This document shows positions 1-9,097 of a DNA stretch of 64,000 nucleotides, piece after piece. The stretch is from Pontivivens nitratireducens (lineage in GTDB: Bacteria; Pseudomonadota; Alphaproteobacteria; Rhodobacterales; Rhodobacteraceae): contig NZ_JACJUQ010000007.1 in NCBI RefSeq assembly GCF_014235845.1, forward strand, positions 1 through 64,000, written 5' to 3'. Below the pieces are notes generated by a model that did not search any database, was not told where the DNA came from, and saw nothing but the letters and a program-made list of their open reading frames with translations. The position numbers and the translations under genes were made by a program. How positions within the stretch are numbered: the stretch's first letter is position 1; each line of letters begins with the position of its first letter.

Positions 1-79
1 GTTCGGCGAGCGCTTCGACGCTTGAGTATCTGAAACCGCATGGACCGGGCCAGATACACAGAGGTCAGGACACTCCCAT

Positions 80-271
80 GTGGCCGGCACTGCGGCATCC
101 CTGATCGGAACGATCACGACCGTGATCGGCACGCTTATCGGTTTTATGATCGGGCAGTCCTTTGACGACACGATCGTCCCCCTCGCTGTGGGGTATCTGT
201 CATGTGGCGTGCTAACCCTCGTCGTCCTGCTGGTGACCGAGAGCGGACAACTTTTCCGTCGCACGGCCTAA
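80..271 (+). pseudogene. C-terminal remnant of a Bcr/CflA-family MFS drug exporter
   Basis: The 63 residues form two hydrophobic helices (about residues 8-25 and 33-52) followed by TESGQLFRR. The AGTAASLIGTITTVIG and IGQSFDDTIVPLA stretches match my recollection of the last two helices of Bcr/CflA exporters. The frame is closed by a TGA at 23-25, so the preceding ten helices are not joined to it. Bases 26-32 and 51-57 form a perfect inverted repeat (GTATCTG/CAGATAC), consistent with the end of another gene just before. The GTG at 80 is probably not a true start. I read this as a gene remnant. Alternatives are a real two-helix protein or a sequencing frameshift at the window edge. Confidence 0.5.
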
Positions 272-353
272 AAATATGGAACGATATTGCATCACCGGAC
301 GTTCGGTCCCTTAAACGCAAAGTTGCACGCAGACACCGGAAAGACAGCACCAC

Positions 354-2705
354 ATGAGTTTCATCGCGCGCGCGGCACTTTTCCTGCTGCTCAGCTTCTT
401 CGTCATGCAACCGGCCAACGCACAGGTCATTCCGGGATTGGGCTCCGGCACAGCATCCGAGGAAAGCTCGGCGGAGGATCCCGCGCAAGAGCCGGACGTC
501 GTAAGCGGACAAGTCGATGCGTTGGTGGATTTGCTGCGCAATCCCGGTGTTCTGGACGCGCTGACCGAACGGCTGGCAGCCTCCGAAGCGCCGGTTGAGG
601 TGACCCCGGCACCCGTCGAAAACGATCCCCCCGCTTCCTTTGGCCGTCGCATCGCCAATGTCACAACCGACGCGGCCGAGGATGTCGCGCGATCCGCAAA
701 TCGTCTGTGGCTGGGCATCAGCCGCCTGCCGACCATCATCGAACGGTCCCTGGGGGCATTCGACCAGCTGGTGCTGATGACGGCGCTGACCGAACTGGCG
801 CTGGTCGTGGTCATAACCTACGCCGTGTTCCTGACGCTGCGCTATCTGGGGCGGCGCTACGATCTGCGGATCGCACGCCGGGTAAACGAAGCGAACGGGG
901 CCGTCCTGTTCGCATTCGCCCTGCTGGCATCGTTCAAGGATCTGGTGATCGCCATCGTCGCGGGGGCGGCGGGATATGGGCTGCTGCTCGTCTTTACCCG
1001 CAACAGCGGCGGTATCGGAGAAACCCAGGCGCTGTACCTGAACGCCTTCCTGCTGGTCGAAGCCACCAAGATCCTCATTCGCACGGTTCTGTCGCCCCGC
1101 GTTTCCGCCCTGCGACTGGTCCGCTTGCCGGACCGGGGCGCGGTAATTCTGGCGCGATGGCTGACCGTCTGCACGACGATATTGGGATACGGCCTGATGC
1201 TGGTGGTCCCGCTGGTGAACGTGAACGCATCCGTTCTGGCCGGCAGCGCGACGGGAACCGTGATCTCCATCGCGGTGGTGCTCAGCGCGCTGGTGATGGT
1301 GTTGTATCACCGAAAGGCCATTACGGCGTGGCTGATACCTCGAAACGCCTCGCGCCGCGGGATCGTCCGGGTGCTGATCTCTCTCTGGATCGTACCGACG
1401 GTCATCTACCTGCTGGGGCTGCTGGCCATCGTGGCGACACGTCCGGGGGGCATTCTGGTGCCGCTGTTGCAAAGCACGGCCATCATTCTGGGTGCAATCA
1501 TCCTGGCGATGATCACGCTTCAGTTCCTGACCGGAGCCATCGCGCGCGGCGTAAGGCTGCCGGAAAGCTGGAAGATGCGGTTTCCCTTGCTGGAACGTCG
1601 CCTGAATTCCTTTGTGCCCAAGATCCTGTGGGTGCTGCGATTTGTCCTCTTCATCGTAGTCATCGGTGTCATTCTGAGCGTCCTTGGCGTCTTTGATTTC
1701 AGGGCGTGGGCCAGCAGTGATCTGGGCGCGATGGTGCTGTCCAGCGGCTTCAGCGTCCTGTTGATCACCATCGTGGCGTTCGCGATCTGGCTTCTCCTCA
1801 GCTCGTGGGTGGAGTTTCGCCTGAACCCCGATTTCGGCAAGGCGGCGACCGCGCGTGAGCAGACCCTGCTGACATTGCTGCGCAACGCCGCGACCATCGC
1901 GTTGCTGATCATCACCGCGATGATCGTGTTGAGCGAGCTGGGCCTCAATATCGGGCCGCTGCTTGCCTCCGCCGGGGTTCTGGGTCTGGCCATCGGTTTC
2001 GGTGCGCAAAAGATGGTGCAGGACATCATCACCGGCGTGTTCATCCAGTTCGAGAATGCGATCAATGTGGGCGACGTCATCAGTGTAGGTGGCATCACCG
2101 GCGCGGTGGAGCGGTTGACCGTCCGCTCCGTCTCGCTGCGCGATCTGCACGGTGTGTTCCACATCATACCGTTCTCCTCCGTCGATCTGGTATCGAACTA
2201 CATGCGCGAATTCTCGTTCTACGTCTGTGACATGGGCATCGCCTACCGTGAGGATATCGACGACGCCAAGCTCGCGATGCACGATGCCTTCGAGGAGTTG
2301 AAGCGTGAGGAAGCCGGTCGCGACATTCTGGGCGATCTGGAATGGTTTGGTCTCAACAGCTTCGGTGACAGCGCGATTGTCGTACGCGCGCGGATCAAGA
2401 CCCTGCCCGGCCAGCAATGGGGCATCGGACGCGCTTACAACCTGATCCTCAAACGGATGTTCGACGAACGCTCCATCGAGATTCCGTTCCCGCATCAGAC
2501 GATCTATTTCGGTGAGGACAAGCAGGGCAAGGCGCCCCCGATGCGCGTGCTCAGCGAACAGGTTCAGGCCGCGCGCGAAACCCCAAAGCCGGAGGAGTTC
2601 GAGCGCCGCGAAACCGAACGGCCCGAAACCACGGTCGAGAACGATCCGCACAAGCACATGCCCGAATCCTACGAAACCCCCGATGGCGGGGACGCACCCC
2701 GATAG
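354..2705 (+). CDS. MscS-family mechanosensitive ion channel, YbiO-like
   Basis: Inner-membrane channel expected to open on membrane tension and protect against hypo-osmotic shock. The 783-residue protein starts with a signal peptide (cleavage near PANA-QV, residue 23), then a polar periplasmic stretch to about residue 140, then many membrane helices. The MscS core lies near residues 525-640: a glycine/alanine-rich pore helix (LASAGVLGLAIGFGAQ) followed by the beta domain (NVGDVISVGGITGAVE). A cytoplasmic alpha/beta domain follows, then a charged tail. Its length is close to E. coli YbiO (about 740) and far above MscS (286). It stands alone on the plus strand, convergent with sitD. Subfamily is inference; the MscS fold is clear. 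Confidence 0.9.
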   Translation: MSFIARAALFLLLSFFVMQPANAQVIPGLGSGTASEESSAEDPAQEPDVVSGQVDALVDLLRNPGVLDALTERLAASEAPVEVTPAPVENDPPASFGRRIANVTTDAAEDVARSANRLWLGISRLPTIIERSLGAFDQLVLMTALTELALVVVITYAVFLTLRYLGRRYDLRIARRVNEANGAVLFAFALLASFKDLVIAIVAGAAGYGLLLVFTRNSGGIGETQALYLNAFLLVEATKILIRTVLSPRVSALRLVRLPDRGAVILARWLTVCTTILGYGLMLVVPLVNVNASVLAGSATGTVISIAVVLSALVMVLYHRKAITAWLIPRNASRRGIVRVLISLWIVPTVIYLLGLLAIVATRPGGILVPLLQSTAIILGAIILAMITLQFLTGAIARGVRLPESWKMRFPLLERRLNSFVPKILWVLRFVLFIVVIGVILSVLGVFDFRAWASSDLGAMVLSSGFSVLLITIVAFAIWLLLSSWVEFRLNPDFGKAATAREQTLLTLLRNAATIALLIITAMIVLSELGLNIGPLLASAGVLGLAIGFGAQKMVQDIITGVFIQFENAINVGDVISVGGITGAVERLTVRSVSLRDLHGVFHIIPFSSVDLVSNYMREFSFYVCDMGIAYREDIDDAKLAMHDAFEELKREEAGRDILGDLEWFGLNSFGDSAIVVRARIKTLPGQQWGIGRAYNLILKRMFDERSIEIPFPHQTIYFGEDKQGKAPPMRVLSEQVQAARETPKPEEFERRETERPETTVENDPHKHMPESYETPDGGDAPR

Positions 2706-2731
2706 GTGCTCTGCCGGCGCGGCTGGCCGCC

Positions 2732-3562
2732 TCAGGCCGCCTGCCGCGCCCGGCGGTCACGCCGTACCGTCACCACGAAGCTGAACACGAAGACCGCCGT
2801 CAGCAGCAGAATGATCGTCGGCGCGGGGGCCGAATCCAACCAGAAGCTGAGATAGACCCCCGCCACGGCAGCAACCACGGACACCACCGTCGCGATGATC
2901 AGCATCGCGCCGAAGCGGCGCGTCCACAAAAAGGCGATGGCGCCCGGTGCGATCAGCAATCCGATGGCGAGGATTATGCCGATGGCCGTCAGGGCGCTGA
3001 CCACGCTCAGCGATATCATCGCCAGCAATCCGTAGTGCAGCCACCGCACCTTCAGCCCAATCGCCTGCGCATGGGCAGGGTCGAAGATCAGCGCCATCAG
3101 GTCGCTGCGCAGCAGCAGCAGTGCCAGCGTGATCCCCACAGCGACCGAACCGGTCCAGACGATGTCGCGCCACCCGATGCCCAGCATGTCACCGAACAGG
3201 ATGTGATCCAGATGCAGGTTGGACGGCACCGCCGCGAACAGCACGATGCCCAGACCGAACATGCCGGAAAACACGATGCCCATCACCGTGTCCTCCTTCA
3301 ACCGGCTGTTGAGGTTCAGCCAGCCTGTCGAGACGGCACAGAACATTCCCGCCAGAAACGCTCCGATGGCCAGCGGAATGCCCGCCACATAGGCCAGCAC
3401 GATCCCCGGCAGGACGGCGTGCGAAATCGCGTCGCCCATCAAAGACCAGCCGCGCAGCACCAGAAAACAGCTCAGCAACGCCATGGGGATCGCGATCAGT
3501 ATCGAAATCGCAAAGGCACGCTGCATGAAGTCGAATACGAAGGGTGTCGTCCAGTCCATCAT
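2732..3562 (-). CDS. sitD: Metal ABC transporter permease, SitD/MntD type
   Basis: Second membrane subunit of the SitABCD manganese/iron-type importer. At 276 residues with about eight hydrophobic helices it fits the ABC-3 permease family (ZnuB/MntB/SitD); GDAISHAVLPGIVLAYV is the conserved coupling segment. The open frame extends 32 residues upstream, but I place the start at the ATG at 3562: that ATG overlaps the TGA of the preceding permease (ATGA), implying translational coupling. The upstream extension reads as hydrophilic, unrelated sequence. It is the last gene of a four-gene minus-strand operon. Confidence 0.88.
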   Translation of the reverse strand: MMDWTTPFVFDFMQRAFAISILIAIPMALLSCFLVLRGWSLMGDAISHAVLPGIVLAYVAGIPLAIGAFLAGMFCAVSTGWLNLNSRLKEDTVMGIVFSGMFGLGIVLFAAVPSNLHLDHILFGDMLGIGWRDIVWTGSVAVGITLALLLLRSDLMALIFDPAHAQAIGLKVRWLHYGLLAMISLSVVSALTAIGIILAIGLLIAPGAIAFLWTRRFGAMLIIATVVSVVAAVAGVYLSFWLDSAPAPTIILLLTAVFVFSFVVTVRRDRRARQAA

Positions 3563-4404
3563 GCGGCCCCTGTCCGTCGTGCCCGGCGCTTCGCCGCCAG
3601 AATGCCATGCTTGGGTGCGAACACGAACGCCGCCAGAAAGATCAGCGTTTGCAGGCACACGATGATGCCGCCCGTCGCACCGTCCAGAAAGAAGCTGAGA
3701 TACGCGCCGAGAAAGCTGGACCCCGCGCCGATTGAGATGGCGATCACGATGACGCGCGACATCCGGTCGGACAGCAGATAGGCCGTCGCCCCCGGCGTCA
3801 CCACCATCGCGATCACCAGAAACGCGCCCACAGTCTGCATCGCCGCCACCGTGGAGGCCGCCAGCAGCGTGAAGAACAGCACGCGCAAGCCCTGCGTCGG
3901 CAACCCGATGGAGCGTGCATGCGCCTCATCAAAGAAGGTCAACAGCAGGTCGCGCCACTTCACGATCAGCACCAGCATCGTCACGGCCCCGATGATCGCC
4001 AGTTGCAGCGTATCGGCGGGCGTGATCGCCAGAACGTTGCCCATCACGATGGTCTGCACGTTCACGCTGGTCGGGTTGAGTGAGACCATGAACAGTCCCA
4101 ACCCGAAGAAGCTGGTAAAGATCAGCCCGATCACCGCATCCGCCTTGAGCCGGGTGCGGGCCTGCAGGAACAGGATCGCCACCGCCGCCAGTCCACCGGA
4201 CAGGAACGCGCCCACCGCGAAAGGCAATCCCAGCATGTAGGCCCCCGCCACTCCGGGCACGATGGCATGGCTCAACGCGTCACCGATAAGGGACCAGCCC
4301 TTGAGCATCAGGAACGCGCTGAGAAAGGCACAGATCGCCCCGACAAGGGCACTGACCCACATTGCGTTGACCATATAGCCATAGGTAAACGGCTCAAGAA
4401 GCAT
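3559..4404 (-). CDS. sitC: Metal ABC transporter permease, SitC/MntC type
   Basis: First membrane subunit of the SitABCD importer, paralogous to the next gene: both carry the [15 protein letters not shown]-like motif near the N-terminus. About 281 residues and mostly hydrophobic, matching the ABC-3 permease family. The chosen ATG at 4404 has a purine-rich GGGGAACGGGA upstream and overlaps the ATPase gene by 11 bases. An alternative ATG at 4422 adds six residues (MGNGTT) and lacks a clear ribosome site. Two non-identical permeases in one operon point to a heterodimeric membrane channel, as in SitCD. Confidence 0.87.
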   Translation of the reverse strand: MLLEPFTYGYMVNAMWVSALVGAICAFLSAFLMLKGWSLIGDALSHAIVPGVAGAYMLGLPFAVGAFLSGGLAAVAILFLQARTRLKADAVIGLIFTSFFGLGLFMVSLNPTSVNVQTIVMGNVLAITPADTLQLAIIGAVTMLVLIVKWRDLLLTFFDEAHARSIGLPTQGLRVLFFTLLAASTVAAMQTVGAFLVIAMVVTPGATAYLLSDRMSRVIVIAISIGAGSSFLGAYLSFFLDGATGGIIVCLQTLIFLAAFVFAPKHGILAAKRRARRTGAA

Positions 4405-5251
4405 CGTCGTCCCGTTCCCCATAGATCACGAAAGGCCGCTCATCGTCGGAAATCACCGTGACGTGACGCGCATCGTCATCGTCATGGTGCAGGTCCGCGC
4501 CGCCCAGAACGAAGTGCCGCAGCACCCCGCCAAAGGCCATTTGCAGGTTCTCGGCGGTAAAGACCTCCTCCGTCGGGCCCTCGGCCAGAACTGTCTTGTT
4601 GATCAGAACGGTCCGGTCGCAGAATTCCGGTACGGAGCCGAGATTGTGGGTCGAGACCAGCATCACCCGCCCCTCGTCACGCAATTCGCGCATCAGGGCG
4701 ACGATCTGCTCCTCGGTCGTGACGTCCACGCCGGTGAACGGTTCGTCCAGCAGGATGATCTGCCCCTCCTGCGCCAACGCGCGGGCAAGGAAGACCCGCT
4801 TTTTCTGTCCACCGGACAGTTCCCCGATCTGACGCTTGGCGAAATCCGTCATGCCGACGCGGGCCAGCGCGTCGCGCACGGCCTCACGATCCACGGCCTT
4901 GGGGATGCGCAGCCAGTTCATGCGGCCGTATCGGCCCATCATCACCACATCCTCGACCAATACGGGGAAGTCCCAGTCCACCTCCTCCGCCTGCGGCACA
5001 TAGGCCACCAGATTGCGTTTCAGCGCCGCATCGCGGGAGCCGCCGAACATGGTGACAGACCCGTCCGAGACGGGGACAAACCCCATCAAGGCCTTGAACA
5101 GAGTTGATTTTCCCGAGCCGTTCACCCCGACAAGTGCGGTGATCGAGCCCTTGGGAATCTCGAAACTGGCATCGTGCAATGCGGTGTGGCCATTGCGGTA
5201 CGTGACCGTCAGGTCCGCCACGCTGAGGCCGGGGCTGACGACGTCCTTCAT
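4394..5251 (-). CDS. sitB: Metal ABC transporter ATP-binding protein, SitB/MntB type
   Basis: ATPase of the metal importer, 285 residues. Walker A is GVNGSGKST (about residues 42-50), the signature is LSGGQKKR and Walker B is IILLDEPF followed by the D-loop TGVD. A His/Asp-rich tail follows (HHDDDDARH), a feature of some zinc and manganese ATPases that may bind metal. Its ATG overlaps the stop of the solute-binding gene as ATGA, so translation is coupled. Context (binding protein, two permeases, Mur-like regulator) supports manganese as the main substrate; zinc or iron cannot be excluded from sequence alone. Confidence 0.9.
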   Translation of the reverse strand: MKDVVSPGLSVADLTVTYRNGHTALHDASFEIPKGSITALVGVNGSGKSTLFKALMGFVPVSDGSVTMFGGSRDAALKRNLVAYVPQAEEVDWDFPVLVEDVVMMGRYGRMNWLRIPKAVDREAVRDALARVGMTDFAKRQIGELSGGQKKRVFLARALAQEGQIILLDEPFTGVDVTTEEQIVALMRELRDEGRVMLVSTHNLGSVPEFCDRTVLINKTVLAEGPTEEVFTAENLQMAFGGVLRHFVLGGADLHHDDDDARHVTVISDDERPFVIYGERDDDAS

Positions 5252-6123
5252 TGCGTTAACCCCACGGCAATCGTCTGAGTGGTGACGCGCAGCAGGTCCA
5301 GATAGGTGGGCACAGGGCCGTCCGCCTCGCTCAGGCTATCGACATACAGCACCCCGGCATAGTCCGCGCCGGTTTCCCGCGCGATCTGACGCGCCTGATC
5401 GTCAGGGACCGTGCTTTCGGAGAAGACGGCCCCGATATTGTGCTCCCGCACCGCGTCGATAACCTGCCGGACCTGCTGCGGGGTGCCCTGCTGATCCGCG
5501 TTGATCGGCCAGATATACAGCTCCTTCAGATCGAAATCGCGGGCCAGATAGCTGAACGCGCCCTCGGATGTGACCAACCAGCGACGGTCCTGCGGCACGT
5601 CGGCCAGGCTGTCACGGATCGGCTGCACCATGGCGTCGATCTGGGCCATGTAGGCCTCGGCGTTGGCGATATAGCTCTCGGCATTGTCGGGGTCATGCGT
5701 GACCAGCGCATCGCGTATATTCGCGACATAGATCTTCGCATTGTCCGGCGACATCCACGCGTGGGGGTTGGGCAACCCTGCATAAGGACCGGACCCGATG
5801 CCGACAGGTTCCACCCCTTCGCTGACAGTCGCCTGGGGAATCTCACCAATATTGCGAAAGAACCGCTCGAACCATTGTTCCAGGTTCAGCCCGTTCCACA
5901 GGATCAGATCGGCGTCCTGCGCGGCCATAATGTCGCGCGGTGTCGGCTGGTAATAATGCACCTCCGCCCCCGGTCGCGTTATGCTGCGCACCTCCGCTGC
6001 ATCCCCCGCCACGTTGCGCGCCATGTCTGCGATGATGGTGAACGTCGTCACGACCTTGAAATCCTGCGCCTGGGCCAAGGCAGGAAACATCAGGGCGACG
6101 ATCAATGTCAGACGGGTAAGCAT
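5248..6123 (-). CDS. sitA: Periplasmic metal-binding protein, SitA/MntA (cluster A-I)
   Basis: Periplasmic receptor that delivers metal to SitBCD. 291 residues with a signal peptide ending ALAQA-Q near residue 19. Expected metal ligands are visible: His56 in AEVHYYQPT, His in [10 protein letters not shown], Glu in VFSESTV and Asp in LYVDSLSE, the His-His-Glu-Asp set of manganese/iron-type receptors. There is no His-rich loop, which argues against a ZnuA zinc receptor. The open frame begins 25 residues earlier, but the ATG at 6123 is preceded by GGAGGATTAC, an excellent ribosome site, and starts the signal peptide. First gene of the operon, divergent from mur. Confidence 0.9.
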   Translation of the reverse strand: MLTRLTLIVALMFPALAQAQDFKVVTTFTIIADMARNVAGDAAEVRSITRPGAEVHYYQPTPRDIMAAQDADLILWNGLNLEQWFERFFRNIGEIPQATVSEGVEPVGIGSGPYAGLPNPHAWMSPDNAKIYVANIRDALVTHDPDNAESYIANAEAYMAQIDAMVQPIRDSLADVPQDRRWLVTSEGAFSYLARDFDLKELYIWPINADQQGTPQQVRQVIDAVREHNIGAVFSESTVPDDQARQIARETGADYAGVLYVDSLSEADGPVPTYLDLLRVTTQTIAVGLTQ

Positions 6124-6148
6124 GTAATCCTCCAGTGGGTTCGATGGA

Positions 6149-6176
6149 AAGCTATGGCGTTGCCCGGTCTTGTCAA
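6149..6176 (-). promoter_or_regulatory. Predicted sitABCD promoter
   Basis: On the minus strand a perfect -35 TTGACA (6176-6171) is followed by a 16-base spacer and TAGCTT (6154-6149), about 25 bases before the sitA start. The promoter abuts the repeat element at 6178-6193, as expected if a repressor bound there blocks polymerase. Confidence 0.45.
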
Positions 6177-6177
6177 T

Positions 6178-6233
6178 GCAAATGCGACTTATTCTCATTA
6201 AGACTTGCTGTTGCGACGCAAATGCTGCTTATT
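6178..6233. promoter_or_regulatory. Paired direct repeats in the sitA-mur intergenic region, candidate Mur/Fur sites
   Basis: GCAAATGCGACTTATT (6178-6193) and GCAAATGCTGCTTATT (6218-6233) differ only at two central bases and lie exactly 40 bases apart, about four helical turns. The first abuts the sitA -35 box; the second ends seven bases before the mur start. On the opposite strand the first copy extends as AATGAGAATAAG, reminiscent of a Fur-box half. Known Mur regulators of alphaproteobacteria bind AT-rich sites upstream of sitA; assigning these repeats to Mur is inference. Confidence 0.5.
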
Positions 6234-6240
6234 GCGAAAC

Positions 6241-6654
6241 ATGAACGAGCTTTCGCGATATGAACGACAGATCAAGCAGGCCGGCCTGCGCTTGACGGCG
6301 CCGCGCCGAATCATCCTGCGCATTCTGGAACAGAGCGGTGACCACCCCGACGCGGCGGAGATTTTCCAGCGCGCGGCCAAGATGGATGCCAGAATCTCAC
6401 TCGCCACAATCTATCGCACCATGAAGGTTCTGGAGGAGACCGGCGCGGTTGAGCGTCATGCCTTTCAGGGCGGCCCTGCCCGGTTCGAGCAGGCCGACCG
6501 CGAACATCACGATCACCTGATCGACATCGAAACCGGTGCGGTGGTCGAATTCACCTCACCCCGGATCGAGGAATTGCAGCGCGCCATAGCCGAGGAGCTG
6601 GGCTATGAGATCGTCGATCACCGGTTGGAGCTGTACGGGCGCAAGATGACATGA
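6241..6654 (+). CDS. mur: Fur-family manganese-responsive regulator (Mur)
   Basis: Metal-dependent repressor of the Fur family, 137 residues. An N-terminal winged helix ([31 protein letters not shown]) precedes a His-rich metal site, [13 protein letters not shown]. There are no CXXC zinc motifs, unlike Zur. In alphaproteobacteria the Fur homolog next to sitABCD acts as Mur, shutting off manganese uptake when Mn is plentiful; divergence from sitA supports that. The ATG at 6241 gives the usual N-terminus. A clear ribosome site is lacking, and a repeat element lies directly upstream, so autoregulation is possible. Its stop overlaps the rsmD start (ATGA). Confidence 0.85.
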   Translation: MNELSRYERQIKQAGLRLTAPRRIILRILEQSGDHPDAAEIFQRAAKMDARISLATIYRTMKVLEETGAVERHAFQGGPARFEQADREHHDHLIDIETGAVVEFTSPRIEELQRAIAEELGYEIVDHRLELYGRKMT

Positions 6655-7199
6655 GGATCGTCGGCGGTGAATTTCGCGGACGCGCGCTGGCGGCGCTGGG
6701 AAAGGGCGACGTGGCCGCGCATTTGCGCCCCACCACCGACCGCGTGCGTGAGACGCTGTTCAACATCCTGCGCGCCTATGACCTGCCCCAGGGGGCGCGG
6801 GTGCTGGATCTGTTTGCCGGAACCGGCGCGCTGGGGCTGGAGGCGCTGTCACGCGGGGCCGTGCATCTGACGGCGGTCGATAACGGCGCGAAGGCATCCT
6901 CGCTGCTGCGGCGCAACGTTGAGGTGCTGGGCGTCGCGGATCGTACGCGCATTATCAGGCGGGACGCACGAAAGCTGTTCGTGACCGACACGCCGAACGA
7001 CCTGATCTTCCTCGACCCGCCCTATGGCAGGTCTATGGGCAGCGCAGCCCTGACCAGCGCCCTGGATGGCGGCTGGATCGCGCCCGACGCCCTGATCGTG
7101 TGGGAGGAAGCCACCCCGCAACCCGTGCCTGCCCCTCTGCGTGAGGTTGAGCGGCGCAGCTTCGGCGATACCTCGGTGCAGTTTCTGACGCCTGGTTAG
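6651..7199 (+). CDS. rsmD: 16S rRNA (guanine966-N2)-methyltransferase RsmD
   Basis: SAM-dependent enzyme that methylates G966 of 16S rRNA in the 30S subunit. 182 residues, typical family length. The SAM-binding motif I is [16 protein letters not shown] (near residues 45-60) and the catalytic motif is LIFLDPPYG, the D/NPPY box of N-methyltransferases. Translation is coupled to mur through an ATGA overlap. It converges on the downstream GST gene, the two stop codons overlapping by four bases (7196-7199). Confidence 0.93.
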   Translation: MRIVGGEFRGRALAALGKGDVAAHLRPTTDRVRETLFNILRAYDLPQGARVLDLFAGTGALGLEALSRGAVHLTAVDNGAKASSLLRRNVEVLGVADRTRIIRRDARKLFVTDTPNDLIFLDPPYGRSMGSAALTSALDGGWIAPDALIVWEEATPQPVPAPLREVERRSFGDTSVQFLTPG

Positions 7200-7873
7200 G
7201 CCAGTCCGACGATGTTCATCGGCGCGTCGGTGCTCCACCCCGGCGGCACGGTCCGCTCGAATTTCGGCAGACGCTCGATCTTCTGCTCCCAATTCTTCAA
7301 TGCCGGATTCTGCATCATGTCGTGCAATTCGGACGGCTCCAGATGATCCAGCGACCGGCGCATCCACTGGATACCGGGATACAGCACGATATCGGCGGCG
7401 GAGATCTTGTTGCCACCCAGCCAGGGCATCAGGCGCAGACGATGCAGGATCGTTGCAAATTCCCGAACACCGATCTGCATCGCCCCGGCCAGATCGGCGG
7501 CCCGTGTTTTCTGTTCGCCGGTGAAGGCGATTGTCGCCAAGGTGACCATCGCGCCACGCAGGTGATTTTCGTAATCCATGATCCATTGCCAGATCACCCC
7601 GGCCTCGGTCGCGCTGCGTCCGAACAACGGCGGCTCCGGCTTAACCCGGTCCAGATAGGCCAGGATCGCCAGAGATTCGCGCACAGGCCCGTCCGGCGTC
7701 ATCAGAACCGGCACCTGGCCGCGCGGGTTGATTTGCAGAAAGGACGGATCGGACATTTCGGCGCTGCCCGGATCGAACCTGGTTTCGGTGTAGCGGATTT
7801 TCTTGAGGTTGAGCGCCAGCATGACCCGCCAGACAGAGGGTACACCGCTGAGCCAGTAAAGGTGATACGCCAT
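7196..7873 (-). CDS. Glutathione S-transferase family protein
   Basis: Cytosolic protein of 225 residues with a thioredoxin-like N-terminal domain (about 1-80: SGVPSVWRVMLAL, NPRGQVPVL with the cis-proline, and RESLAILAYLD for the gamma-glutamyl site) and an all-helical C-terminal domain. Substrate is unknown. No cysteine sits at the usual catalytic position; the Ser/Thr region of SGVPSV could serve. It is monocistronic and convergent with rsmD. Confidence 0.85.
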   Translation of the reverse strand: MAYHLYWLSGVPSVWRVMLALNLKKIRYTETRFDPGSAEMSDPSFLQINPRGQVPVLMTPDGPVRESLAILAYLDRVKPEPPLFGRSATEAGVIWQWIMDYENHLRGAMVTLATIAFTGEQKTRAADLAGAMQIGVREFATILHRLRLMPWLGGNKISAADIVLYPGIQWMRRSLDHLEPSELHDMMQNPALKNWEQKIERLPKFERTVPPGWSTDAPMNIVGLA

Positions 7874-8014
7874 GTCTTGCCCCTCGTTTCGTCTAGCGGC
7901 CCCAATGGGCGCGCCTCTGTCGAGACATTCGCGTCCTGGAAGACCGAAATTCTCATGATGCTCCTCGCCCGGAAATGCGCGCTGTAACCGTTGCGCATTG
8001 TCCTGGGAGGAAAG

Positions 8015-8100
8015 TGGTGGGGGGGACAGGATTCGAACCTGTGTAGGGTTTCCCCGACGGAGTTACAGTCCGTTGCATTTGACCGCTCTGCCACCCCCCC
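8015..8100 (-). tRNA. tRNA-Tyr (anticodon GTA)
   Basis: Read on the minus strand from 8100: seven G form the 5' acceptor strand, pairing with seven C at 8025-8019, then discriminator A at 8018 and an encoded CCA at 8017-8015. The anticodon GTA lies at 8066-8064. The variable arm is long (GTCGGGGAAACCCTACACAG region), as expected for class II tRNA-Tyr, and the T-loop GGTTCGAATCC is canonical. Total 86 bases. The all-G:C acceptor stem is notable. Confidence 0.95.
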
Positions 8101-8130
8101 GACGCGATCGTCTCTAGGTGACGTGGCGGG

Positions 8131-8159
8131 TGGATACCGGGGGGGGTGGGGCGCGTCAA
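8131..8159 (-). promoter_or_regulatory. Predicted tRNA-Tyr promoter
   Basis: Minus strand: -35 TTGACG (8159-8154), a spacer of exactly 17 bases, and -10 TATCCA (8136-8131). Start of transcription would fall near 8124, giving a leader of about 24 bases. Good match to a housekeeping sigma promoter. Confidence 0.6.
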
Positions 8160-8193
8160 CACGAAATGCGCAAACCTTTACGCGGTGGGCGCA

Positions 8194-8280
8194 CAGGACT
8201 ATGCAAAACAGGACTATGCAAACAGGCCTGTGCAAGACGGGCCATGCAAACAGGCCTGTGCAAAGCGGCCCTCTGCAAAG
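8194..8280. repeat. Six-copy imperfect 13-15-nt tandem repeat upstream of rlmB
   Basis: Units begin at 8194, 8209, 8223, 8238, 8251 and 8266, each with a core of TGCAAA or TGCAAG preceded by CAGGACTA, CAGGCCTG, CGGGCC or a close variant. The first two units are CAGGACTATGCAAA(A); the third and fifth are CAGGCCTGTGCAA. The array lies between the tRNA-Tyr promoter and rlmB and ends 22 bases before the rlmB start, probably inside its leader. No protein function is needed to explain it. It looks like slippage-generated DNA that could vary in copy number. Confidence 0.7.
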
Positions 8281-8302
8281 ACGAGACCGGAACGGAGAGA
8301 CC

Positions 8303-9097
8303 ATGGCAGGCCAGGCAGACAAGAAACCCAAATGGGTCGTCGCAAAGGAACGCAGCCGCAACGGCCAGCCGGACACCGTCTGGCTGTTCGGCCTTCATGC
8401 CGTGCGCGATGCCCTGCGCAACCCGAACCGCCAGAAATTGCGGTTGATGGTGACCAAGAACGCCGCCGACCGGTTGGGCGATGCGTTGAGCATGGGGCCA
8501 GAGCCCGAAATCGTCGATCCGCGCAAATTCGACGCTCCCCTCGATCCGCAATCGGTGCATCAAGGGGCCGCGATGGAGGTCAAACCCCTCGACTGGGGGT
8601 CGGTCAGTGAGCGTTGCGCCTCAGGCGATGGCGCGCCCTTGGTGGTGCTGCTGGACCGGGTGACCGACCCGCACAATGTCGGCGCCGTGCTGCGCTCGGC
8701 CGAGGTGTTCGGCGCACGGGCCGTCATCGCGCCGCACCGTCATTCCGCACCTGAAACGGGAGCCCTGGCCAAGACGGCCTCCGGCGCGTTGGAGCGTCAG
8801 CCCTATCTGCGGGTTCCCAATCTGGCCAATGCCATGACAGCCCTGCGCGAAATGGGGTATTTCATCATGGGGCTGGACGGAGAGGCGGAGCACACGCTGC
8901 CCGGAACCCTTGCCGAACTGCCCAACGTGCCGATCGCCCTCGCCCTGGGGGCGGAGGGGCCGGGTCTGCGCGACAAGACGAAGGAAACCTGTCACCGGCT
9001 GGTGAAGATCCCGTTCGCAGGCGAATTCGGCTCTCTCAACGTCTCCAACGCGGCGGCGGTATCGCTGTATGCGACACAGACACATATGAACCGCTAG
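8303..9097 (+). CDS. rlmB: 23S rRNA (guanosine2251-2'-O)-methyltransferase RlmB-like, SpoU family
   Basis: SpoU/TrmH-class enzyme that 2'-O-methylates 23S rRNA. 264 residues: a short substrate-binding N-terminal domain (WLFGLHAVRDALRNPNRQ) and a C-terminal SPOUT knot with the three motifs DPHNVGAVLRSAEVFGA, LALGAEGPGLR and IPFAGEFGSLNVSNAAAV. The ATG at 8303 follows GGAGAGA. The open frame continues upstream through the tandem repeat, but that part is not protein-like. RlmB versus a sibling SpoU methyltransferase cannot be fully settled by eye. Confidence 0.85.
   Translation: MAGQADKKPKWVVAKERSRNGQPDTVWLFGLHAVRDALRNPNRQKLRLMVTKNAADRLGDALSMGPEPEIVDPRKFDAPLDPQSVHQGAAMEVKPLDWGSVSERCASGDGAPLVVLLDRVTDPHNVGAVLRSAEVFGARAVIAPHRHSAPETGALAKTASGALERQPYLRVPNLANAMTALREMGYFIMGLDGEAEHTLPGTLAELPNVPIALALGAEGPGLRDKTKETCHRLVKIPFAGEFGSLNVSNAAAVSLYATQTHMNR

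Noticed and set aside
144-2657. 837-residue open frame antisense to the mechanosensitive channel
   Set aside because: His/Gln/Arg-rich translation typical of the shadow frame of a GC-rich gene; the sense frame has clear MscS motifs.
8194-8280. CRISPR array
   Set aside because: Units of 13-15 bases are contiguous with no spacers and vary in sequence; no cas genes.
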